A program made the position numbers and the translations under genes. A stretch of DNA of 64,000 bases, from assembly GCA_020350825.1 (NCBI GenBank), contig CP070724.1, positions 1,888,607 through 1,952,606 of the forward strand. Reading direction: 5' to 3'. Below, piece after piece: positions 54,703 through 63,975 of the stretch (position 1 is its first letter; each line of letters opens with the position of its first letter). This DNA is from Thermoplasmatales archaeon. GTDB taxonomy: Archaea > Thermoplasmatota > E2 > DHVEG-1. The notes below the pieces were generated by a model. That model did not search any database, was not told where the DNA came from, and worked only from the letters and a program-made list of their open reading frames with translations.

Positions 54703-56579
54703 TTATTTCCCTCCTTTTTAAAGATGGCATCAAACGGACAGATTTGCACACAATTCCCACAATCATTACATTGTAAATCATCAATACGTATGCTACCCTC
54801 TTCTGTATAGTAAATTGCCGGACATCCAAATCTAACAATGCACTCTCTACACTGGTTACATTTTTCTTGGTCAATATAATAAATAGATTTTTTTTCTTTT
54901 GACTTTCTTTTTCTCTGAATCTCTAGATGAATACAAGGCGATTTACTTACAACAACTGCCGGTCCTCTAAAATCCAACGCTCTCTTAAAAGCGGCTGTTG
55001 TATCCTTAATATTGTTAGGATCAACAATCTCAATGTGTTCTACACCCAATCCTTTAACGACGTCCTCCACGTTAATGAGCTTGGCTGGTCTTCCCATACC
55101 ATCATATTCTGTTCCTGGATGTGGTTGAAGACCTGTCATCGCTGTAGTTCGATTATCAAGAATAGTTATAACAACGTTGTGATTATGATGTACAGCATCC
55201 ACAATTGGTGGAATGCCCGAGTGGAAAAAAGTGGAATCCCCCATAAAAGAAACGATTTTTTGTTCAGTAGAAATGGAAAGCCCACATGCAATCCCTGCAT
55301 TTGAACCCATACATAACAATAGATCTGCTATCTCTAATGGAGGGGCCTTGCCTAATATATAACAACCAATATCTGTCGGATAAATGGTTCCTTTGGGCGC
55401 TGCTTTTTTAACTGCATAGTATGTTGCTCGATGCGGGCATCCTGGGCAAAGGGAAGGCGGACGGCTAGGGAGCTTTAATTTTGGTTGTACTGGCTTTTGG
55501 TATGGATTTTTAACCTTGAATATTTTTGAAAATGCATCAGCAACAATATCTAGTGAGTATTCATACAATCTGGAAAAATGATCTGTTGATTTTCCATATA
55601 TTTTCATGTCGGAATAGATATCATAGGCAATTGTTTTGAATTGCCACTCTAGTATCGGCTCAAGTTCCTCTACCACAACTATGACATTACATGATTTGAT
55701 AAATTGTTCACACATTTTCCGCGGAATAGGATGAGTCATACCTAGTTTCAAAATTTTAACATCAAGCTTCAAGACTTCTGCTATTTCTATAACATAATTA
55801 ACTGAAACTCCTGATGCGACGATTCCTATATCAGTCGGTTTTCCAATTTTAAGAATGGTGTTAAATGGTGATTTTTCTGATATTTTTTTTGCCTGTTCCA
55901 TTTTCTTTAACAAGGCCGGATGTTTTACTCTTGCTGTAACAGGTATTAGAGCAAATAACGGATCTTTTTCAAAATGTCCTTTCCCTCGCTGTTTTTGTAG
56001 ATTGTCTAAGATAATAGAACCTCTTGTGTGATTTAATCTAGTGGTTGTTCTCAGTAAAATAGGAAGTTGCAGTTCTTCAGAGATATCAAACCCTATTCTC
56101 GTCATTTCTTTTGCTTCTTGAGGTGTTGCAGGTTCAAGCATAGGTGCATTTCCAAATAAAGCAAAGTATCTATTGTCCTGTTCGTTCTGGGAAGAATGAC
56201 AATATGGATCATCTGCTGAAACAATAATGTGCCCTCCTTTACAACCCATGTAAAGATATGTCATAAATACATCACTAGCTACGTTAAGTCCAACGTGTTT
56301 CATGCAAGTTAGTGCTCTTAAGCCACAAAATGAGGCAGCAGCAGCTACTTCTAATGCAACTTTTTCATTGGTTGAATATTCAAAATAAAATCCAGGATTT
56401 TTGTTTTGTTTTGTAGCTTGTTTTGCAATTTTTGAAAATGTATCTGCTATCTCAGAAGAAGGTGCTCCGGGGTATGTCGTTGCAACATCTATTCCTGCCT
56501 CAAGTGCTCCTCTTGTAATAGCTTCATTTCCCAATAGCAGAATTTGCTTTCCTACTTTATTTTCAGTTAAATCTATCAT
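54675..56579 (-). CDS. iorA: Indolepyruvate:ferredoxin oxidoreductase alpha subunit
   Basis: The 634-residue TPP enzyme oxidises aryl pyruvates from Phe, Tyr and Trp to aryl-acetyl-CoA with ferredoxin. The N-terminal part has LLGNEAITRGALEAGIDVA and TYPGAPSSEI; the TPP site is GDSTFFHSGIPPIVDAVHHN with DNRTTAMTG and LCPGCPHRATYY before it. The C terminus holds two 4Fe-4S motifs, CNQCRECIVRFGCP and CNDCGNCVQICP. GGTG six bases before the ATG at 56579 supports that start over 56591. With iorB it is an amino-acid fermentation operon. Confidence 0.97.
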   Translation of the reverse strand: MIDLTENKVGKQILLLGNEAITRGALEAGIDVATTYPGAPSSEIADTFSKIAKQATKQNKNPGFYFEYSTNEKVALEVAAAASFCGLRALTCMKHVGLNVASDVFMTYLYMGCKGGHIIVSADDPYCHSSQNEQDNRYFALFGNAPMLEPATPQEAKEMTRIGFDISEELQLPILLRTTTRLNHTRGSIILDNLQKQRGKGHFEKDPLFALIPVTARVKHPALLKKMEQAKKISEKSPFNTILKIGKPTDIGIVASGVSVNYVIEIAEVLKLDVKILKLGMTHPIPRKMCEQFIKSCNVIVVVEELEPILEWQFKTIAYDIYSDMKIYGKSTDHFSRLYEYSLDIVADAFSKIFKVKNPYQKPVQPKLKLPSRPPSLCPGCPHRATYYAVKKAAPKGTIYPTDIGCYILGKAPPLEIADLLLCMGSNAGIACGLSISTEQKIVSFMGDSTFFHSGIPPIVDAVHHNHNVVITILDNRTTAMTGLQPHPGTEYDGMGRPAKLINVEDVVKGLGVEHIEIVDPNNIKDTTAAFKRALDFRGPAVVVSKSPCIHLEIQRKRKSKEKKSIYYIDQEKCNQCRECIVRFGCPAIYYTEEGSIRIDDLQCNDCGNCVQICPFDAIFKKEGNKRTIKQVLY

Positions 56580-56638
56580 TATAAACACCAAATAAGTAGA
56601 TTATGCACAATTTCCCCAGATGGGAGTAAAAGAGTATA

Positions 56639-56650
56639 GAATATAAATAT
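56639..56650 (-). promoter_or_regulatory. TATA-box-like element upstream of iorA
   Basis: The minus strand reads ATATTTATATTC about 60 bases before the iorA start. Otherwise 56580-56880 holds nothing I can support: AT-rich sequence with only short chance ORFs. Confidence 0.4.
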
Positions 56651-56880
56651 AACGAACTCCTCCTACCTTTAGAAATTCCATTATTTGGTAAAAAGTTTTC
56701 ATAATTTTTCCTATAATGAAATTTCTATATGTCATTCTAGAGTTTCTTTCTGTTCTTAATGTTACTTTATTTAAGGTTATAATTTTTATATAAAATATCA
56801 ACAAAATAACAACAAATTTCCTTAAATTTATAGGTATCTTTTAATAAGAGTTGCTTTTGTTTTTCCCTAAAAAAATTCAA

Positions 56881-57030
56881 TTAATAATCCCTAAGTTTTT
56901 GGATTAAAAAGCATAATGATAATAGTTTATCTACATATCTATTTACATATTCATCTGCGAAAAAGGTACTTAAAACATTAATTATTTTATGGCAATCGGA
57001 AGGAATTGAGCTGGTAGTTTTTGATTGCAT
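56881..57030 (-). CDS. Small protein of unknown function, 49 residues
   Basis: The ATG at 57030 is five bases after AGGGAGG-type SD (AGGAGGG, 57036-57042). It opens a 49-codon frame, MQSKTTSSIPSDCHKIINVL followed by STFFADEYVNRYVDKLLSLC and a basic helix end. The second half looks like an amphipathic helix. A rival ATG at 57033-57035 in another frame gives only a 16-residue tail. I recognise no family. It stands alone on the strand between iorA and the divergent small ORF at 57255. Confidence 0.45.
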   Translation of the reverse strand: MQSKTTSSIPSDCHKIINVLSTFFADEYVNRYVDKLLSLCFLIQKLRDY

Positions 57031-57254
57031 CCCATCCCTCCTAGTGAGACCAGCCTTCCTTCTTTTTCTAAATAACTATATTGTCTTTTAATCAAAATAT
57101 TGTAAAAATAATAAAGTATTTGTACCAATTCCACAATTACTGCAAAGTCTGGAGAGAAAAACAAAGGTTTAATGGCCGTTATGACGACTATATTTGCACT
57201 TTTTCCAGATGGCATTGCTTTTTAAAAATCAGAAAACCCTGAGGGATAAATGAA

Positions 57255-57368
57255 ATGGAAGCACAAAATAAAATGATGCATAATGAACCAAAATCAGTGC
57301 CAAAACAAATTCCATTATTTGAAGAGCAGGATGATGGTAATCTTATACCATATGTGAAAGAAGAATAA
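57255..57368 (+). CDS. Small protein of unknown function, 37 residues
   Basis: GAGGG stands about nine bases before an ATG that opens a 37-codon frame beginning MEAQNKMMHNEPKSV and ending DGNLIPYVKEE, very acidic with PKQIPLFEEQ in the middle. No TM segment. The composition (hydrophilic, ordered charge) is not that of chance AT-rich ORFs. It lies 85 bases before thiDN on the same strand. Family unknown. Confidence 0.45.
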   Translation: MEAQNKMMHNEPKSVPKQIPLFEEQDDGNLIPYVKEE

Positions 57369-57453
57369 CTGATTATCTCTCAATCCACGCGATTGAATCA
57401 TATTTTTTTGAGAAAGGAATGAATATAAATTAAAAATAGTATATGAAGTACAA

Positions 57454-58803
57454 ATGAAAAACAAAATTGCACTTAGTATTGCAGGATCTGATCCATCAAG
57501 CGGGGCAGGAATTCAAGCAGATTTGAAATCCTTTTCTCTTCTTGGACTACATGGAACAACGGTAGTAACCTGCATAACCTCACAAAACACTCAACAAGTT
57601 AAAAAGATACACAAATTACCTGTTGAAATAATTGAAAACCAAATTGATGTTTTGTTTGAAGATTTTAATATTGATGCAGTAAAAACAGGTATGTTATTTG
57701 ATGAAGAGATAGTCAAGTGTGTTGCTAAAAAAATTTCAGAATATAAATTATCCCCGGTTGTAGATCCTGTTATGGTAGCCACAAGTGTAGACACGTTATC
57801 TCAAAATGATTTCATTAATTCATTTAAAAAATATCTTTTACCAAAAACTTATATGTTAACAGCAAACCTCCCAGAATCCTGTGAACTTACGGGTCTCAGC
57901 ATAAATTCAATTGAAGATATCAAAAAAAGTTGTCAAAAACTACTTTATTTTGGCCCAAAATATGTGCTTATTAAAGGTGGGCATCTAGATAATAAAAACG
58001 CAATCGACATCTTGTATAATAGTAAAAAATTTTATGAGTTTTCTCTTCCACGCATCCCAAACAAAAAAGCACATGGTTCTGGGTGTACTTTATCAGCTAT
58101 TATAACTGGTTTACTTGCCCTAGGGGTAACACCTGTTGAAGCAGTTAGAAAAGCTAAATATATTATTTGGGATATGATAAATCAAGGGTATATACCAGGT
58201 AAAGGATCAGATGTACTAAACCATTCTTGTGAACCGATAATACCGGCCACTTTTCCCCATAATACGTATTTTGATGTATGGTTTGAGTTAAAAAATGCTA
58301 TTCAAAAACTTGTTTCAATTTTACCACCTACTTTTGTTCCTGAAGTGGGAATGAATTTTGCATATGCAATAAAAAATGCACAAAAACTGCAAGATATCTG
58401 TGCTATCAATGGCAGAATTTTAAAAACCAAAGATAAAACAAGATTTTGCGAGGATATCAACTTTGGAACATCAAAACATGTTGCCTCTATTGTTCTTGCG
58501 GCAATGTCTGTTGATAAGAATGTTCGATCTGCATTAAATATCTGTTATTCAAAAAATATTATGGAGATGTGTAAAAAAGCAGGTTTTAGTATTGGTTCTT
58601 TTAACAGAAAAAATGAACTAGCAAATGCTACCTCAACCATGGAATGGGGTACAAAGCATGCTATTTCAAAACTAGGTTTTGTGCCTGATATTATATATGA
58701 CACAGGCAGCATAGGAAAAGAACCTATGATACGTGTGTTGGGAAATAATCCGGAAAACGTGCTAAATAAACTAAAAAAATTGCTAAAAATAAATGAAAAA
58801 TAA
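57454..58803 (+). CDS. thiDN: Bifunctional HMP(-P) kinase / thiamine-phosphate synthase ThiDN
   Basis: A 449-residue fusion of thiamine synthesis. Residues 1-260 are ThiD: IAGSDPSSGAGIQADLKSFS, TVVTCITSQNT, VKTGMLF, VDPVMVATS, LIKGGH and AHGSGCTLSAIITGLLA. Residues about 270-449 are ThiN, which joins HMP-PP and thiazole phosphate: FVPEVGMNFAYAI, INGRI, INFGTSKHVASIVLAAM, NRKNE, STMEWGTKHA and IYDTGSIGKEPMIRVLG. This fusion is common in archaea, which lack ThiE. The product TPP is the cofactor of the IorA enzyme encoded nearby. No SD or TPP riboswitch is visible. Confidence 0.95.
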   Translation: MKNKIALSIAGSDPSSGAGIQADLKSFSLLGLHGTTVVTCITSQNTQQVKKIHKLPVEIIENQIDVLFEDFNIDAVKTGMLFDEEIVKCVAKKISEYKLSPVVDPVMVATSVDTLSQNDFINSFKKYLLPKTYMLTANLPESCELTGLSINSIEDIKKSCQKLLYFGPKYVLIKGGHLDNKNAIDILYNSKKFYEFSLPRIPNKKAHGSGCTLSAIITGLLALGVTPVEAVRKAKYIIWDMINQGYIPGKGSDVLNHSCEPIIPATFPHNTYFDVWFELKNAIQKLVSILPPTFVPEVGMNFAYAIKNAQKLQDICAINGRILKTKDKTRFCEDINFGTSKHVASIVLAAMSVDKNVRSALNICYSKNIMEMCKKAGFSIGSFNRKNELANATSTMEWGTKHAISKLGFVPDIIYDTGSIGKEPMIRVLGNNPENVLNKLKKLLKINEK

Positions 58804-58822
58804 GATATGAAAATACGAAATG

Positions 58823-58831
58823 TTTATAAAT
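58823..58831 (+). promoter_or_regulatory. TATA box upstream of albA
   Basis: TTTATAAAT lies 56 bases before the albA ATG, with CGAAATG before it as a possible BRE. GGGAGG follows at 58872-58877. A good promoter and SD fit an abundant chromatin protein. Confidence 0.6.
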
Positions 58832-58886
58832 AATAATGGTGATAGTAGGGTATAAAAACAATGAATCAACAGGGAGGCAAAAGTTT

Positions 58887-59177
58887 ATGACAGCAAAAGA
58901 AGAAGCACAAGAAGAAAACGTCATATATGTTGGAAACAAACCGCCAATGAGTTATGTACTTGCAGTAGTAACACAGTTTAATAGCGGTTCAACTGAAGTA
59001 GTAATAAAAGCTAGAGGCAGAGCCATTAGTAGAGCGGTAGATGCAGCAGAAATCACAAGAAATAGGTTTGTAACAGATGCAAAAATCAAAGAAATAAGAA
59101 TAGGAACAGAATCAATTACAAACGAAGAAGGAAGATCATCAAACGTCTCATCAATTGAGATAGCTCTATCAAAATAA
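58887..59177 (+). CDS. albA: Alba-family DNA/RNA-binding chromatin protein
   Basis: The 96-residue protein shows the Alba fold: [40 protein letters not shown] and the flexible hairpin [24 protein letters not shown]. Alba coats DNA and RNA in most archaea; the Lys of PPMSYV-K type acetylation site is not at the usual place. The ATG at 58887 has GGGAGG ten bases upstream; an in-frame start at 58836 would lie before it. The strong promoter and a stem-loop right after the stop suit high expression. Confidence 0.96.
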   Translation: MTAKEEAQEENVIYVGNKPPMSYVLAVVTQFNSGSTEVVIKARGRAISRAVDAAEITRNRFVTDAKIKEIRIGTESITNEEGRSSNVSSIEIALSK

Positions 59178-59205
59178 AGAAGCATTATTTTCTTATAATA
59201 CTTCT
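59178..59205 (+). terminator. Stem-loop directly after albA
   Basis: AGAAGCATTAT (59178-59188) pairs with ATAATACTTCT (59195-59205) with one mismatch, loop TTTCTT, starting on the base after the albA stop. It may end the transcript or protect its 3' end. Confidence 0.55.
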
Positions 59206-59358
59206 AATTCACTATTTTTAATCTTTTATATTAGAGGATACTGTAAATCACATTTAAATGAGAAAGCAATTTTTTGTTGTTTTTATCCTATTAATCGAGT
59301 TATTTTGAGTAAAAAATTATGCAAAAATACTTATACTAAAAATCTATTCCGGCACCCT

Positions 59359-59417
59359 CTCACATAAGGTAGGATAACCAAGGAGAACTTCAGATTTTGA
59401 GGTATTCTTAATGTGAG
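59359..59417 (+). other. Imperfect long hairpin between albA and acs
   Basis: CTCACATAAG (59359-59368) pairs with CTTAATGTGAG (59407-59417) with one bulge, and inside it AACTTCA (about 59386-59392) pairs with TGAGGT(A) (about 59399-59404). A TATA-like TTTATATAA follows at 59418, so the hairpin is upstream of the likely acs promoter and is not part of that leader. It could be a small RNA or protein-binding site. 59206-59358 otherwise shows nothing. Confidence 0.4.
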
Positions 59418-59489
59418 TTTATATAATACGTTCAATATAAGGGAGATAAAAAGCTGGAGCTAATTAAACTATAGGCGGATTTGAAAAAT

Positions 59490-61445
59490 ATGTCGGATGA
59501 AAACATATCTGTGTTTTTGGACGAAAAACGAGTTTTTAAACCATCCAAAGAATTTGTGAACAAAACAAATGTGAAGAAGTGGATGGACAAACAAAATATA
59601 AAAAGCCTAGAGGAACTTTACAAAAAAGCAGAAGATTTGGAATGGTTTTGGAAAGAAATTTCTAGAGATCTTATCGAGTGGTACAATCCATATGACAAAG
59701 TTGTTGAATGGGATGCACCATGGGTTAAATGGTTTGTTGGTTCAAAATATAACATTGTTCATGATACGTTGGATAAACATGTTAGGACTTGGAGGAAAAA
59801 CAAGGTTGCTTTTATTTTTGAAGGTGAACCTGGTGATGTACAAAAGTTAACCTTTAATGACCTGTATGTTGAGGTCAATAAGCTTGCTAATGCGCTGAAA
59901 AAATTGGATGTTAAGAAAGGTGATAGAGTTGGTATTTATATGCCAATGATTCCTGAACTTCCGATTGCAATGCTTGCTTGTGCAAAGATAGGTGCTATCC
60001 ATTCCGTTGTATTCTCTGGTTTTAGTGCACTTGCATTCAGAGATAGAGTCAATGATTGTGAGGCAAAGATTGTTATCACGTGTGATGGTTTTTGGCGGCG
60101 TGGGCGAAAGGTATATCTTAAGGAGCAGAGTGATGAGGCATTAGAGAAAGCTTCAAGTGTCAAGCATGTCATAGTTTTTAAGCGTACTGGTGATCCGGTT
60201 CCTTGGAAACCAGGTAGGGATGTCTGGTGGCATGACCTTGTTTATGGTATGCCTAAAGAATGTAAGACAGAGAAACTTGATTCTAATGATCCTTTGTTTT
60301 TCCTGTATACTTCTGGTACAACTGGTAAACCGAAGGGGATAATACATGGACATGGTGGTTATGCTGTTGGTACAGCGTATAGCCTTAAATGGGTGTTTGA
60401 TCTAAAAGATGAAGATATTTGGTGGTGTGCTGCCGATATCGGTTGGATAACTGGTCATAGCTATATCGTATACGCTCCTTTGATTCTTGGTGCAACATCA
60501 GTAATTTATGAGGGTGCACCTAATTATCCTCAGCCTGATCGATGGTGGGAGATCATCGAAAAATACAATGTAACAGTCCTATATACTTCACCTACAAGTA
60601 TCAGGTTGTTTATGAAATATGGGGAGGATTGGGTTAAGAAACATGATCTGAGTACTCTTAGACTTCTTGGATCTGTTGGTGAGCCGATAAATCCTGAAGC
60701 ATGGATATGGTATTACAAACATATTGGTAACGAGGAATGTCAGATTATGGATACTTGGTGGCAAACCGAAACAGGACACATTGTCATATCGCCACTTCCA
60801 ATTACTTCGTTGAAACCCGGATCTGCAACAAAACCATTACCTGGACATTCTGCAGATGTTTTTAATGAGGAAGGAACGCCCGTTCAAAACGTTGGAGGAA
60901 ACCTGGTACTAACACGTCCATGGCCAGGCATGCTCAGAGGCATCTATAAGAATCCAGAACGATACATAGACACATATTGGAGTAAATTCAAAGATATATA
61001 TCTCGCTGGTGATTTAACTCGAAAAGACAGTGATGGTTACCTCTGGATCCAGGGAAGAGCAGATGATGTACTTAACGTATCTGGACATAGAATTGGAAAC
61101 TCTGAGATAGAATCTGCTCTAGTAAGCCATCCACATGTTGCCGAAGCTGCAGTTATTGGTAAACCACATGATCTCAAAGGAGAATCCATTACAGGATATG
61201 TTGTATTAAAAGGCAACATAAAACCAAGTGATGAGCTTCGTAAAGAACTTAGAAGTCATGTTGGTCATGAAATGGGGAAAATAGCCCGTCCCGATGAGAT
61301 ATGGTTTGTCTCTGACGTTCCAAAGACACGAAGTGGAAAAATCATGCGACGAGTAATCCGAGCAAAAATACTAGGTAAAGAGGTCGGCGATATTTCAACA
61401 CTTGCAAACCCAGAAGCGGTGGATGAGCTTAGTAAAGCAAAATAA
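59490..61445 (+). CDS. acs: Acetyl-CoA synthetase (AMP-forming)
   Basis: A 651-residue adenylate-forming ligase that makes acetyl-CoA from acetate, ATP and CoA. It has [21 protein letters not shown], the P-loop [39 protein letters not shown] (acetate pocket Trp), [36 protein letters not shown] and the regulatory Lys in [11 protein letters not shown]. The ATG at 59490 is preferred over TTG 59481. It begins with no clear operon partner. It may assimilate or recycle acetate from amino-acid fermentation; related acyl substrates cannot be excluded. Confidence 0.95.
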   Translation: MSDENISVFLDEKRVFKPSKEFVNKTNVKKWMDKQNIKSLEELYKKAEDLEWFWKEISRDLIEWYNPYDKVVEWDAPWVKWFVGSKYNIVHDTLDKHVRTWRKNKVAFIFEGEPGDVQKLTFNDLYVEVNKLANALKKLDVKKGDRVGIYMPMIPELPIAMLACAKIGAIHSVVFSGFSALAFRDRVNDCEAKIVITCDGFWRRGRKVYLKEQSDEALEKASSVKHVIVFKRTGDPVPWKPGRDVWWHDLVYGMPKECKTEKLDSNDPLFFLYTSGTTGKPKGIIHGHGGYAVGTAYSLKWVFDLKDEDIWWCAADIGWITGHSYIVYAPLILGATSVIYEGAPNYPQPDRWWEIIEKYNVTVLYTSPTSIRLFMKYGEDWVKKHDLSTLRLLGSVGEPINPEAWIWYYKHIGNEECQIMDTWWQTETGHIVISPLPITSLKPGSATKPLPGHSADVFNEEGTPVQNVGGNLVLTRPWPGMLRGIYKNPERYIDTYWSKFKDIYLAGDLTRKDSDGYLWIQGRADDVLNVSGHRIGNSEIESALVSHPHVAEAAVIGKPHDLKGESITGYVVLKGNIKPSDELRKELRSHVGHEMGKIARPDEIWFVSDVPKTRSGKIMRRVIRAKILGKEVGDISTLANPEAVDELSKAK

Positions 61446-61541
61446 ATTTTCTCTTTTTCTTTTAATCGTATTTCAACAGTTAAATATAAAAGCCAAACAT
61501 GATATTGCTCTATCAAAATTCATGCGAGACGTACATAAATT

Positions 61542-62528
61542 ATGATGTGGATAATCTTCGGTGTTTTAACTATTGTTTTTCTTATTATTGTTTCTGCGTT
61601 TTTTTCAAGCTCAGAAATGGCCTTTGTATCGATAAACAAGGCAGTTATTATAGATAAGGCTAGAAAGGGAGATAAAAAAGCAAAGATCCTTGAAGAACTA
61701 TTAAAAAATCCTGATAACGTGATAAGCGCTATTGTTATTGGAAACAATCTTGTCAACATTTTCGCTTCAATTCTTGCTGGAATTATTACCACTACAATTT
61801 TTGGAAATATTGGTATTGGTATTGCAACTGTTGTCATGATGTTTTTGATACTTATTTTTAGTGAGGCAACTCCAAAAGCATTTGGTATAAAGAATGAGAA
61901 CTTGGCATTGAAGGTAGCTAGATCTCTTTCTATAATTACAAAACTGTTTCATCCAATGGTTGTCTTGCTAAATTCTATTTCTAGCGGATTGATCTCCCTC
62001 GTTGGCGGAAAAAAAAGAAGGACAGTTGTTACAGAACATGAGATAATGGCGATGATGAGACTAGGAGAAGAAGAGGGAACTATAGAAAAGGACGAAAGGG
62101 AGATGGTCAATGATGTTTTTGAGTTTGATGAAACACACGCATATGAGATTTACACTCCCAAGGATAAAGTAGAATTTATCCGTGAGAATGAGGCCATTGA
62201 GAATCTTATTCAAAAATCTATTAAAACAGGTTTTTCCCGATTTCCGGCATATAGGAAAGATTTGAATGATATTGTTGGCATGGCTCATGTGAAAGATTCA
62301 CTAATTATTGAGGATACTTCTTTGCATGTAAAATACATTATGAGGAAGATTTTAAAGATTGATTCAAGTATGAAGGCAGATGATGTTCTTCGGGAGATGA
62401 AACGAAATAAAACACATCTAGCATTACTTCAGGATCAAGAAGGCAAGACCCTGGGTTTGATAAGCATGGAAGACCTTATTGAAGAGATTTTTGGAGAGAT
62501 TTCAGACGAACATGATATGAAGGTGTAG
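61542..62528 (+). CDS. CNNM/CorC-type membrane protein (DUF21 plus CBS pair)
   Basis: The 328-residue protein has a DUF21 domain with four hydrophobic segments (1-140: SAFFSSSEMAFVSINKA, IVIGNNLVNIFASILAG, IFSEATPKAFGIKN) and then a CBS pair (about 190-320: VTEHEIMAMMRLGEEEGTIE, TPKDKVEFI, TGFSRFPAYRKDLNDIVG, LISMEDLIEEIFGEI). The C-terminal CorC_HlyC domain of bacterial relatives is missing. The family moves Mg2+ or senses it, as in CNNM/MpfA. It stands alone behind acs. Confidence 0.9.
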   Translation: MMWIIFGVLTIVFLIIVSAFFSSSEMAFVSINKAVIIDKARKGDKKAKILEELLKNPDNVISAIVIGNNLVNIFASILAGIITTTIFGNIGIGIATVVMMFLILIFSEATPKAFGIKNENLALKVARSLSIITKLFHPMVVLLNSISSGLISLVGGKKRRTVVTEHEIMAMMRLGEEEGTIEKDEREMVNDVFEFDETHAYEIYTPKDKVEFIRENEAIENLIQKSIKTGFSRFPAYRKDLNDIVGMAHVKDSLIIEDTSLHVKYIMRKILKIDSSMKADDVLREMKRNKTHLALLQDQEGKTLGLISMEDLIEEIFGEISDEHDMKV

Positions 62529-62662
62529 ACTCTTTGTTTTAAGGTTAGTTTTTTGATTCCAAGAGAAACACAATTCCGGTAACAACCGTAAAGAAACTAG
62601 GTAACACTTGTACAACAAATCCTTTTAAAGGTAACTTACAAAAGTAGGGTTAAGGATTTAAA

Positions 62663-62779
62663 ATGACTGATAAAGAAGAGCAAATAAGGAGTCTCTACGA
62701 AGAAGCAACTTACTTGCATCTTGAACATACCGGGCATAAGGTGAGAAGAGATCAGTTTATGCTAGTCTGGTATGATTAA
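62663..62779 (+). CDS. Small protein of unknown function, 38 residues
   Basis: A 38-codon frame begins MTDKEEQIRSLYEEATYLHL and ends RRDQFMLVWYD; AAGGA stands seven bases before the ATG. It is charged and helical. A second ATG at 62772 overlaps its stop and opens a 35-codon frame rich in Lys and Cys. No family is recognised, and this could be part of a decayed locus. Confidence 0.35.
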   Translation: MTDKEEQIRSLYEEATYLHLEHTGHKVRRDQFMLVWYD

Positions 62780-63012
62780 AAAGAGTTTTATTTTTTGTTG
62801 TGAGATTGATGTCAGAATTAATATGGTGCTGGAGAAAGGGAAACAAGACGATTTAAACAAAAAGTGTAGATGTCGCTAAACAAGCAATGAAAGAAGGTTA
62901 TATCGTTACGGTTTTAAGTAATAGATCTCATATTTTCAGATAGTAGAATTTTTTGATACAAACATTTAAAATGCATCTGTTTATTTGAGAATATAGGTGG
63001 ATGGGGTAGAAA
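62780..63012 (+). other. Possible decayed coding sequence
   Basis: Coding-like fragments in different frames follow each other: a 35-codon frame starting at 62772 (GKQDDLNKKCRCR at its end) and then VDVAKQAMKEGYIVTVLSNR (about 62866-62925) with stops between. The last looks like protein, as if a frame shift broke an older gene. A plain spacer is the alternative. GGGG ten bases before 63013 is the SD of the next gene. Confidence 0.3.
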
Positions 63013-63975
63013 ATGAGTCGAGAGGTAGTGATTCCGAGTCTTGATGCTGCTGAGATTGATGTTCTTTTGCGACTGTATTATCACGGGGAATGTGTTGTTG
63101 ATACGTTATTTAAGTCCCTTTCTGAGAAGGAGATTCTGCAGCGGTTGTCTGGAGAAACCCTTGTGAGTACATCTCTTGCTTCTGGTGAAACTATCGTGTC
63201 GCTTACAGAGGAAGGACTTAATGTTTGCGGATCTATAATGGCAAATATAGTACAGGAAAAAGTCTTGTTGTTTAGAGAAAAGATTAAAGCGATACCAGAG
63301 AAGGCTGTGGCTTGTTTGATTAATCATATACTGTGCAGAGAGGATAGTAGTGAGAAAAAAGTTTTTCTTGTTTCCTATGAAAAACCATATGCATTGGATG
63401 AAAATCTTTGGTTTGAAAAAGTTTTATTAAAAGATGAACGAATAACTAAGATGCTTGGAAGATTTTATAGTATCCTAGAATCGCTCGGTTTTATCAAAAC
63501 TATGAATAGTCAATATCTGTGCTCTTCCGAAATAGAAATGTTTCTTAAGAATGAATACAAAGACGTAGAAGATCTCTCTTGGATGGAGGAAGATTCATTA
63601 AAGTATTATTATTTCTTCTATGTGTATGCCCAGGATCAGAAAAATTTGATAGATTTCTCAGGAGATGGAGAAGAATTTCGTTCTCAGTTTTTTGGTGATT
63701 ATTCAACTCCACCAGATTACTGGTTTTCATCTAACCGACTTAATCCTCGTTCTCTTCTTTCTAACCTCGGAATTAATGAAGGCAGAATATTAGAATTCTT
63801 AGAATCAATGCAGCGAGCTGGGATTGTTAGTGAGAGAAATTATCCGCTTACATCCCTTTCGTTCTTCACAGAAGGCGATAAAATCTATGCTATTAGAGAT
63901 GTAAAGGAGTATATGCATTTTATTACACTACAGTTTCTTACTCCTGTTGTTGATTCATTATTAAAAATAAACTAG
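63013..63975 (+). CDS. Unknown soluble protein, 320 residues
   Basis: I do not recognise the family. The product is acidic and mostly helical, without signal or TM segment. The first 100 residues (SLDAAEIDVLLRLYYHGECV, VSLTEEGLNVCGSIMANIV) read like a winged helix with an effector part; the middle has YSILESLGFIKTMNSQYLCS and the end DKIYAIRDVKEYMHFITLQF. GGATGGGG lies about eight bases before the ATG. It is complete: the stop is 25 bases before the window end. A transcription regulator or nucleic-acid-binding role is a guess only. Confidence 0.6.
   Translation: MSREVVIPSLDAAEIDVLLRLYYHGECVVDTLFKSLSEKEILQRLSGETLVSTSLASGETIVSLTEEGLNVCGSIMANIVQEKVLLFREKIKAIPEKAVACLINHILCREDSSEKKVFLVSYEKPYALDENLWFEKVLLKDERITKMLGRFYSILESLGFIKTMNSQYLCSSEIEMFLKNEYKDVEDLSWMEEDSLKYYYFFYVYAQDQKNLIDFSGDGEEFRSQFFGDYSTPPDYWFSSNRLNPRSLLSNLGINEGRILEFLESMQRAGIVSERNYPLTSLSFFTEGDKIYAIRDVKEYMHFITLQFLTPVVDSLLKIN

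Noticed and set aside
56601-56804. A 67-codon minus-strand ORF upstream of iorA
   Set aside because: It covers the iorA promoter and leader region, has no SD at its start and its composition is that of translated AT-rich spacer.
56982-57215. A 77-codon minus-strand ORF
   Set aside because: It contains the SD of the 49-residue frame near its end, has no SD of its own and reads like chance sequence.
57369-57453. A TPP riboswitch before thiDN
   Set aside because: The spacer is only 85 bases and AT-rich, and the conserved CUGAGA-type core is absent.
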